DNA of 9,345 bases from JAVZYK01 sp049699715 (lineage in GTDB: Archaea > Nanobdellota > Nanobdellia > Pacearchaeales > UBA284), in assembly GCA_049699715.1 (NCBI GenBank), contig JBNAVB010000017.1, forward strand, positions 1 to 9,345, given 5' to 3'. Of this stretch, positions 1 to 4,960 are shown one piece after another. How positions within the stretch are numbered: position 1 is the first letter of the stretch; every line of letters begins with the position of its first letter. The notes under the pieces are model-generated. The model had not been told where the DNA came from and did no database searches. It was given only the letters and a program-made list of their open reading frames with translations. The translations under genes and the position numbers were made by a program.

Positions 1-524
1 TATCTGAACCTTCAATCTATCTGTTCGAACAAGCCATCAAGCGCATACAAGAGCTCTCGGATTTAACAAAAGACACAATTCCCCAATTCGGAGATTCTAT
101 ATTAGATCCTATCTTAGGAACTGTAGTCGAGGGCGAATGCGCTCCGAGCGAGACTGACTTTTTTATGGGATTAGTCAAGGAAGCGGAACAGATTATCGCT
201 GCGAAGGGAAGCTTAGCTGGCATGGGCGCTTTAGACGAGGCCTACGTCGCGCCCGATAACACGAATGCTGGAGTTGTGGAAATAAAACAACACTCAGAAT
301 TCTCTGATATAATTAGTAAATATAAATTAAGCGAGTTGGGGGCTACTGCCAAAGGCGCGCTTGTCATTAACAGCATTCTTGAAAGAAGATATGAGACTGC
401 ATTGAAAATCGCCAAAGATTTGCCTTGGGAATACAGAGCAAAAGTTCAGTCAATAATTAATGAAATAAAAAAATTAGAGTATAATGTTAATCAAAATTCA
501 ATAAATAAATCAGAAAAAACTTGA
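1..524 (+). CDS. Hypothetical protein, C-terminal part (5' end outside window)
   Basis: The frame is open from the left edge of the window (first full codon at position 3) to a TGA at 522-524, giving at least 173 residues. An internal ATG at 165 exists, but the reading frame and protein-like composition continue upstream of it, so I treat this as a gene truncated by the window edge. I do not recognise the family. The visible part has no signal peptide, membrane segment or cysteine cluster (one Cys only). It looks soluble and mainly helical, ending in a polar, Asn/Lys-rich tail. A tract around FGDSILDPILGTVVEGEC is the most distinctive segment. It lies 13 nt upstream of the secreted coiled-coil gene, on the same strand and with no visible promoter between, so the two are probably co-transcribed. 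That the gene is real is fairly sure; its function is unknown. Confidence 0.75.
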   Translation, partial: SEPSIYLFEQAIKRIQELSDLTKDTIPQFGDSILDPILGTVVEGECAPSETDFFMGLVKEAEQIIAAKGSLAGMGALDEAYVAPDNTNAGVVEIKQHSEFSDIISKYKLSELGATAKGALVINSILERRYETALKIAKDLPWEYRAKVQSIINEIKKLEYNVNQNSINKSEKT

Positions 525-532
525 AAGGAGGT
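524..532 (+). promoter_or_regulatory. Strong Shine-Dalgarno site of the coiled-coil gene
   Basis: AAAGGAGGT, five bases ahead of the ATG at 538, is a near-perfect complement of the 3' end of 16S rRNA. It overlaps the last base of the previous gene's stop codon. It fixes the start of the 300-aa protein and suggests that protein is made abundantly. Confidence 0.85.
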
Positions 533-537
533 AAAAA

Positions 538-1440
538 ATGAAAAATTTAATAGCAATGATAGTGATTGCTTTGATGTTGGCTTTGCCTTTCACAACTGCT
601 GCGATGCAGCAAGGCAATGAAATTTTGCCTGTAGAGCCTGGCTTTGGAGAAAAGATAAAAATGAGAGAGCAGCTTAAGGAGCAATTCCTTGGAGATCAAA
701 GTTACAGGGAACAGCTCAGAGAAAGAATTAGGAATTGTGTTGGTGACAACTCGACCGAATGCCAAGAAGTTAAAGACGAGAGGGAAGAGGTGATCAAAGG
801 TGTGATGGGGGAGGTTTGCCAAAACACCGAGCAAATCATGGAAAGAGTTAGGATTAGGATTCAGAATAACCCTAAACTGACTGGCGAAGAGAAAGATTCC
901 ATGATTAGGGTAATGAAAGAGCAAGAAACCGAGCTTCAAGGCCTATGTGAGCAAGTCGAAGGAGCTAATGCAACCAAGTTGGGGGAGCTGGTTCGGGAGA
1001 GGAAACAGCTCATGAAAGAAACAAAGGTTAAGTTTGGGTTGGCTAAATCAATTGTACATGCAAAAAGAGTTGGCCTTGTTTTGAATCGTGCAGAGCATCT
1101 AGAGACAAAGTTGCAAGATTTTATTGAGAAGGGGAATGTGACTAATTGCGGAATTGAAAATCTAACTAAAGAGTTTAGTGCAAAAATTGATGAAGCTCGC
1201 GTTGCTTACAATGAAAGTATTGATTTGTGGCAACAGTTCAAGGAATCTGTACAGAACCACGAGCCAAATACAGACTTATTGCGCGAGGCTCAAGCAAAGA
1301 TGCAACTTGCGCAACTCAAGCTCAAGGAAGCTCATGTTGTATTGAAAGATATAATTGTTGAGCTCAGAAAATGCCGGCAAATAGAGAAAGTCGAGGAAAA
1401 CGAGAAAGAACAGGCTGAAGAGCAAACAGAAGAAGACTAA
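538..1440 (+). CDS. Secreted coiled-coil protein (hypothetical)
   Basis: This 300-aa protein starts with a textbook signal peptide: Lys at position 2, a hydrophobic core at about residues 4-16, and likely cleavage near A21/A22. Nearly all the rest is charged helix, rich in Glu, Lys, Gln and Arg, with heptad-like runs at about 38-65, 80-165 and 245-300, consistent with coiled coil. Six cysteines (67, 75, 94, 137, 204, 279) could form three disulfides outside the cell. Five N-glycosylation sequons (N71, N144, N200, N208, N225) fit an archaeal surface protein. The C-terminal 20 residues are strongly acidic. It has no recognisable enzymatic domain. Similar signal peptide plus coiled-coil proteins are common in DPANN archaeal genomes (family knowledge). 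The strong ribosome binding site fixes the start. The next gene follows after 2 nt and is probably translationally coupled. A surface or attachment role is only inference. Confidence 0.85.
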   Translation: MKNLIAMIVIALMLALPFTTAAMQQGNEILPVEPGFGEKIKMREQLKEQFLGDQSYREQLRERIRNCVGDNSTECQEVKDEREEVIKGVMGEVCQNTEQIMERVRIRIQNNPKLTGEEKDSMIRVMKEQETELQGLCEQVEGANATKLGELVRERKQLMKETKVKFGLAKSIVHAKRVGLVLNRAEHLETKLQDFIEKGNVTNCGIENLTKEFSAKIDEARVAYNESIDLWQQFKESVQNHEPNTDLLREAQAKMQLAQLKLKEAHVVLKDIIVELRKCRQIEKVEENEKEQAEEQTEED

Positions 1441-1442
1441 GA

Positions 1443-1673
1443 ATGAAAATGGAAATCGAAACTAAGATATTGGCAATGATCTCGATTATGGTTCTGATAG
1501 CTATAATCGTGTTAGTCTCTGGGACTGGTTGTGGCTCGACAAACGCTGAAGCGGATGCAAAGGCGCTTGATACAGAGCTAGAAAGCTTAGAAGAAACAAG
1601 TAATGAAATTAACAATATGAACATGGATGAGCTAAGTGAAAGCGAGCTTGAAGAGCTAGAAGGATTGTTTTAA
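1443..1673 (+). CDS. Small membrane-anchored acidic protein (hypothetical)
   Basis: This 76-aa protein has a single hydrophobic helix at about residues 9-27 and then a short, very acidic exposed part in which Glu, Asp and Ser dominate; the last 16 residues are mostly ELE-type repeats. A lone Cys at 30 directly after the helix (SGTGC) resembles a lipoprotein attachment site, but position -3 is Gly rather than an aliphatic residue, so lipidation is uncertain; a plain membrane anchor is equally likely. The start lies 2 nt after the stop of the coiled-coil gene and has no clear Shine-Dalgarno site of its own, which points to translational coupling and a shared task at the cell surface. An alternative ATG lies two codons inside (1449). 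I do not recognise the family. Confidence 0.7.
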   Translation: MKMEIETKILAMISIMVLIAIIVLVSGTGCGSTNAEADAKALDTELESLEETSNEINNMNMDELSESELEELEGLF

Positions 1674-1683
1674 ATTTATTTGA

Positions 1684-1727
1684 TTTTTCTTTTTTTTCTT
1701 TTTATTTTTCTATATTTATTATTTTTT
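1684..1727 (+). terminator. T-rich terminator-like tract after the plus-strand operon
   Basis: Starting 11 nt past the stop codon at 1673, the sequence carries T-runs of 5, 8, 5 and 5 bases, with further T-runs to about 1727, and no GC-rich hairpin before them. Archaeal RNA polymerase terminates on such runs, so this is the likely end of the transcript carrying the three plus-strand genes. Confidence 0.6.
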
Positions 1728-1740
1728 GCTTTTTATCTTA

Positions 1741-1985
1741 ATCACTTTCCCTTTTCTTTATCTCTTGCTCTAACTTGTAATCTTCTCTCAGACTATCATA
1801 TTTTCTTACTATCCTGCGAGCTCTTTCTTCTTTATAATTTGTGCATATCTCAAAAAGAATATTGTCAAATCTTGTCTCTGTGAAGCTATTTCTTCTGCAG
1901 TTTTTGCTTTCTTTAGATCTTCCAAGGAATTTTCAAGCCGGTTTTTATAATAGGTTTCTATTATTCGAGAAAAAAGTCTTGGCAT
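1741..1985 (-). pseudogene. Possible small, frame-broken helical ORF in the convergent gap
   Basis: This entry describes the only coding-like content of the gap 1674-2003. On the minus strand an ATG at 1985 opens a 58-codon frame ending at 1809. Its translation begins MPRLFSRIIETYYKNRLENS and looks like a charged helical protein. A second minus frame, open from 1932 to 1741 (stop 1740-1738), continues in the same style through EERARRIVRKYDSLREDYKL. A single -1 shift, for instance near the T-run at about 1836-1842, would join them into roughly 80 residues or more. The first frame is also in phase with the upstream 188-aa ORF, from which it is separated by one TAA (2006-2004) and six codons. 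It could be a decayed gene, an assembly error, a recoded gene or simply A-rich chance. I recognise no family. Confidence 0.3.
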
Positions 1986-2003
1986 TTTCTGTTTTCTTTG
2001 GCA

Positions 2004-2570
2004 TTACTTTATTTTCTCATGAAGCCAAAGGAGAAAAGAAACAAAGTTTCTTTTTTTATTAATTTTTGTTTGAATTTTATATGACTCTTCTGGGCGAGGA
2101 ACGCTGGATGTAGCTGTATCCTGTATTCTAAGATAGAGAGTATAAGGCAAGGGTTCTTCCGGCATTATCTGTTTCCTGAGCTCGCCGATTCTCTGATACA
2201 ACTCTTTTTTTGTTGTAGAGATTACAGAAAACAAAGGGGGGCATTCAAATGTATCTTCATTATCTGTAAATATATAAAACCGATATTTTTCTTTAGGTTC
2301 TTGGGAACATTTGTAAGATAATCTTAAAGAATAAATTAGATTCTTAATAAAAAGGCTTTCTTTACCGAAAGCGTTTACAAATATATTGTTTTTATTAGTA
2401 TAGATGTCTATTTCTCTTGATTTAAAAGGAGGGATCACTGGAACTGCAGGAGTGACAGTTATCTTTCTCTCTTTCCTGGCTTTGAAATTTGCGTAAAACA
2501 GGTCTTCGAATGAGGGCTCAAATAAAGGCAAACTGAGCCATTCCTTTATGTTTCTGAAAGAGTCCACCAT
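2004..2570 (-). CDS. Hypothetical protein, 188 aa
   Basis: I do not recognise this protein. It has no signal peptide and no clear membrane helix. The N-terminal 40 residues are aromatic-rich (WLSLPLFEPSFEDLFYANF), followed by a proline-rich bend (residues 41-49). The middle (about 52-150) looks like alternating strands and helices and contains the only two cysteines (88, 110). The C-terminus is basic (KINKKRN) and ends in a short hydrophobic patch, FVSFLLWL, at 176-183. The start is supported by a TATA-like box centred about 25 nt upstream, which would make the message leaderless; no Shine-Dalgarno site is visible. It is the last gene of the minus-strand series, 142 nt after the ThyX-like gene, and probably has its own promoter. 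Base composition is more AT-rich than in the nrd genes. Protein-like composition over 188 codons makes it a likely real gene. Confidence 0.6.
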   Translation of the reverse strand: MVDSFRNIKEWLSLPLFEPSFEDLFYANFKARKERKITVTPAVPVIPPFKSREIDIYTNKNNIFVNAFGKESLFIKNLIYSLRLSYKCSQEPKEKYRFYIFTDNEDTFECPPLFSVISTTKKELYQRIGELRKQIMPEEPLPYTLYLRIQDTATSSVPRPEESYKIQTKINKKRNFVSFLLWLHEKIK

Positions 2571-2590
2571 AAACTACTTTAGAATGAAGT

Positions 2591-2600
2591 CTATTTAAAA
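2591..2600 (-). promoter_or_regulatory. TATA-like box of the 188-aa gene (leaderless arrangement)
   Basis: Read on the minus strand, TTTTAAATAG is preceded by purine-rich GAGAAAA, a possible BRE. Its centre lies about 25 nt ahead of the ATG at 2570, the usual archaeal TATA-to-start distance, so transcription would begin at or very near the start codon. Confidence 0.5.
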
Positions 2601-2619
2601 TTTTCTCTTTTCACGAATT

Positions 2620-2647
2620 TTCTATTCATGAGATTCTATTCATGAGA
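2620..2647. repeat. Tandem direct repeat, 2 x 14 bp
   Basis: Two perfect, abutting copies of TTCTATTCATGAGA (2620-2633 and 2634-2647). The repeat lies in the 142-nt gap between the ThyX-like gene and the 188-aa gene, about 20 bp upstream of the TATA-like box of the latter. Each copy contains the palindrome TCATGA. It may be an operator for the 188-aa gene or a recent slippage duplication. I see nothing else of note in this gap. Confidence 0.75.
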
Positions 2648-2712
2648 GCTTTTTATTCCCACTACTCTGACTTTTTATCGCTATGATTTTTTTAAAACTT
2701 TCTTAGAAATTT

Positions 2713-4323
2713 TTAGAGATTTGCCTTATGCATCAGGATGTTCCTTATTTCTTGGTGGATTTCTTTGCTGTAGTCGGGGTTGAATTTGAGGATTTTTGAG
2801 CAATGGGTGGGCTCTGAACAATAGCCAAGAATACATTTCGGGCCTATTATCGGGCTAAGTTCTGGGAGCTTTTCTTTTATCAGCCCTTCTTTTATCTCAG
2901 AGGTTGCGAGTCTTTCAGGCTCGCATGTAGTGCACAGTCTGAGCGAAAGCTCGCCCAAAGTGAGATTGTATAAATCATAAGTTTCTACAGTTCTCAGTCT
3001 GATGCATCTAGGAAGGATGTATATTGCATCTTTCCTCTCGATGCCGTTTTCAGTCAAATATCTCATGAGCATGATTTGTTCAGCAGAAGCTTTGAGATAC
3101 TCCTTAAGTAGCTCTTCTTGGCCCTGCTGCTTCAGTGGCGGAGGTATCATTATAACTTGTTCTAGCTGTCTTTTGAGACTCTCGGCATTAGAAACAGCCA
3201 AGCTTGTCACATTATAGGCCCTTTCTGCTGCAAGATATACAGATTCGACACACTGTTTCAAGGTGGCGTGTCTCTTCTGCTCGCCCCAAACTCTGAATGA
3301 CAGGGAGCTTATTGTCTGGACAGAGACAGCGTCGTTGTACATATCAACCATTTCATGGAAGACAAGCAGGTTCTCCCGGGCTGCTCTCTCTATTTTCTCA
3401 GGGTCTTTTAATGAATAAGTTGACTCAAGTTTATTCTTTAAGTTTTGGATGTGTCCTTTTAATGAGTTATCGCTTATATGACAATAGATTATTTTAGGGT
3501 CTTTTGGATAGTAGAAAGCGTTGGCAGCCATATTAGCAAAATTAATTTTCGGTGCCTTGAAAACGTTCCAGTGCAAGTATGTGTCTCGCAAAGCAGCCTT
3601 TCTCGCGTCATAGATCCTTTTCATGCCTGCTTCCTTGACTATCTCTTTTTCTATGATATCGACAAGATTTTCAATTTCGCGAGGAAAGAAAGTCTCGCCT
3701 TCATTTTTTTGGTGTTCAAGCTCATTTGACAGGGTAATTATAGCGGAAACAGGTAGAACTATATATAAATTCCCGGAGCTGTTGTAGGCCATCATCTTGC
3801 TGGCGATTTGAGGACCTTGCTTCTCTCCGAAAGCCTCAAATATTTTTTTATAGGTTTGCAACGATTTATGTGAAGTTTCTATGTACCTTTCCTTAAGCAT
3901 CTCGTTACCTGGCTTTTCCAGAACATTCGGAACAAGAATATCTTCTATGAGTGCTCTGCGGCCGCTTGTCGTGAAACTTCTTGAGTTCACTAAACCTGTC
4001 AATGCAGAGTCTATAAATTTGCTGCCTTCGATTCCAAGGACTATTCCTGCTGTGCCATCAAGCGAATGGCCGCGCAAGACTGAACTAGCAAGTTTCTTTT
4101 TTATCGCATCTTCAAGCTCGCCTTTTTCAAATGTTCTCCTAACTTCAGTCTCCAAGCCTTCACTGAACGAGACTGATTGCGAGACCGCTTTCTGCAGGAA
4201 GGAAACTATGGCATCAGCTCCAAGAAAGTCCCCTAAATTAAATTTAAGGGCGCTGTTTTTGTTTTCGTACCTGGGCCAATAACCCAAAAGCCTGACTTTT
4301 AAGCCTTCTTTTTCCCATTCCAT
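2713..4323 (-). CDS. thyX: ThyX-superfamily protein with two ThyX-like lobes (flavin-dependent thymidylate synthase-like)
   Basis: ThyX enzymes methylate dUMP to dTMP using methylene-tetrahydrofolate, FAD and NADPH. At 536 aa this protein is about twice the usual length (220-260) and appears to hold two ThyX-fold lobes. Lobe 1 (about 5-245) carries GHS (85-87), GIEGS (97-101) and SFTTSGRR (116-123), resembling the HxSVLEH...IEG.S...RHR..SF...S.RY region, but NSR stands where RHR is expected. Lobe 2 (about 256-536) starts KINFANMAANAFYY and has EQKRHATLKQCVES: the RHR-X7-S signature with Ala for the third residue (R351, H352, A353, S361). ILP (436-438) and the end motif GPKC...YCSEPTHCSK are ThyX-like. 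The conserved NAR dUMP-binding segment appears lost (DLYN at 450-453). The family fold is convincing; thymidylate synthase activity is not assured. It sits in the nrdJ cluster, which fits dTTP supply. An AAGGT ribosome site precedes the ATG. Confidence 0.75.
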   Translation of the reverse strand: MEWEKEGLKVRLLGYWPRYENKNSALKFNLGDFLGADAIVSFLQKAVSQSVSFSEGLETEVRRTFEKGELEDAIKKKLASSVLRGHSLDGTAGIVLGIEGSKFIDSALTGLVNSRSFTTSGRRALIEDILVPNVLEKPGNEMLKERYIETSHKSLQTYKKIFEAFGEKQGPQIASKMMAYNSSGNLYIVLPVSAIITLSNELEHQKNEGETFFPREIENLVDIIEKEIVKEAGMKRIYDARKAALRDTYLHWNVFKAPKINFANMAANAFYYPKDPKIIYCHISDNSLKGHIQNLKNKLESTYSLKDPEKIERAARENLLVFHEMVDMYNDAVSVQTISSLSFRVWGEQKRHATLKQCVESVYLAAERAYNVTSLAVSNAESLKRQLEQVIMIPPPLKQQGQEELLKEYLKASAEQIMLMRYLTENGIERKDAIYILPRCIRLRTVETYDLYNLTLGELSLRLCTTCEPERLATSEIKEGLIKEKLPELSPIIGPKCILGYCSEPTHCSKILKFNPDYSKEIHQEIRNILMHKANL

Positions 4324-4380
4324 TTTACCTTTTTTGTAAGCTCTTATTAAGCCGAAAGTTTATTAGTTTCTATAAGTTTA

Positions 4381-4390
4381 TTTTTTATAA
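4381..4390 (-). promoter_or_regulatory. Possible TATA box of the ThyX-like gene
   Basis: On the minus strand TTATAAAAAA lies just beyond the stop codon of the thioredoxin-fold gene and would place a transcription start near 4360, giving a leader of about 37 nt that contains the AAGGT ribosome site. The gene could thus be transcribed on its own as well as from the nrd promoter. The region is AT-rich, so chance is possible. Confidence 0.3.
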
Positions 4391-4394
4391 TTTA

Positions 4395-4877
4395 CTACAA
4401 ATTCCACTTGAACTGTTCTTGGCTGCTTTCGATTATCTCATTCTGTTGCGTCTGTAAAAAATACTTGCCATTGACAATCTGTCTTATTGTTGCGGGTACT
4501 AATCTATTGTCCTTAGATAGGTATACCTGGCTCCCAACAACAAGCTTGCTGATTATTATCTTATGAATGTCAGAATATTGCTTGGGGCCGTCAATTTTAA
4601 ATATCTCTCTCCCGTTTTTTATAAGCAAGGTTATTGGCAGGCCCTGCCAGTAAGGCATATCGCCTGCATGGTCTTTTTTGAACTGGTACAAGCTTGTGGT
4701 CTTCGAATCTAGAATGGCTTCTGCAAATTTTATGTAGGGCATTTCATTTGCTATGGAAATTATAACAGGTTTGTATGTCTTGCAGCCAGAGCAATTGCTC
4801 TTGCTGACAATTATCACAGCTCTTGGAGCCTGTTTAATTAGCCTGTAATTTTCTTCTGTCAATGTGTCTAGTGACAT
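4395..4877 (-). CDS. Thioredoxin-fold protein with C-terminal extension
   Basis: Residues about 1-112 form a thioredoxin-like domain. It has a hydrophobic strand AVIIVSKSN followed by the redox pair C29-S-G-C32 at the start of a helix, then the cis-proline strand LPITLLIKNGREI (P81), with a Gly soon after (IDGP, 95-98). CSGC differs from the thioredoxin CGPC, so it may act as a glutaredoxin- or NrdH-like reductant, a peroxiredoxin partner or a disulfide isomerase. No signal peptide is present, so it acts in the cytoplasm. Residues about 113-160 are an added segment predicted by eye as several beta strands (VGSQVYLSKDN...GKYFLQTQQNEIIE), perhaps a small SH3-like barrel, not usual in thioredoxins. 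The start has a good ribosome site (AAAGGTGG, four bases ahead). It lies 83 nt after nrdJ and 71 nt before the ThyX-like gene. Reduction of NrdJ is a reasonable inference. Confidence 0.8.
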   Translation of the reverse strand: MSLDTLTEENYRLIKQAPRAVIIVSKSNCSGCKTYKPVIISIANEMPYIKFAEAILDSKTTSLYQFKKDHAGDMPYWQGLPITLLIKNGREIFKIDGPKQYSDIHKIIISKLVVGSQVYLSKDNRLVPATIRQIVNGKYFLQTQQNEIIESSQEQFKWNL

Positions 4878-4960
4878 TCTTCCACCTTTTAGGATTTTTA
4901 ATGAATTTTTGATGGTCTCTTGTTTTTAATTTAGGTTTTGTGATTGAATTTAGGGGCAGT

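Noticed and set aside
1521..1532. Archaeal lipobox at Cys30 of the 76-aa protein
   Set aside because: The sequence GTGC lacks the aliphatic residue expected at position -3, so I do not call it a lipoprotein.
2034..2054. Hairpin AAAGAAAC-AAA-GTTTCTTT followed by T-run as a plus-strand intrinsic terminator
   Set aside because: It lies inside the 3' end of a minus-strand ORF, over 350 nt beyond the last plus-strand gene, and is almost all A-T pairs. A T-rich tract just after that gene is the better terminator.
1680..2062. Two plus-strand ORFs rich in Phe and Leu, resembling membrane proteins
   Set aside because: They arise from the T-rich tract (TTT and CTT codons), have no ribosome site, lie antisense to a more protein-like minus frame, and look like low-complexity artefacts.
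2592..2630. 12-codon minus-strand reading frame upstream of the 188-aa gene as a leader peptide
   Set aside because: It overlaps the TATA-like box, so it would lie upstream of the predicted transcription start.
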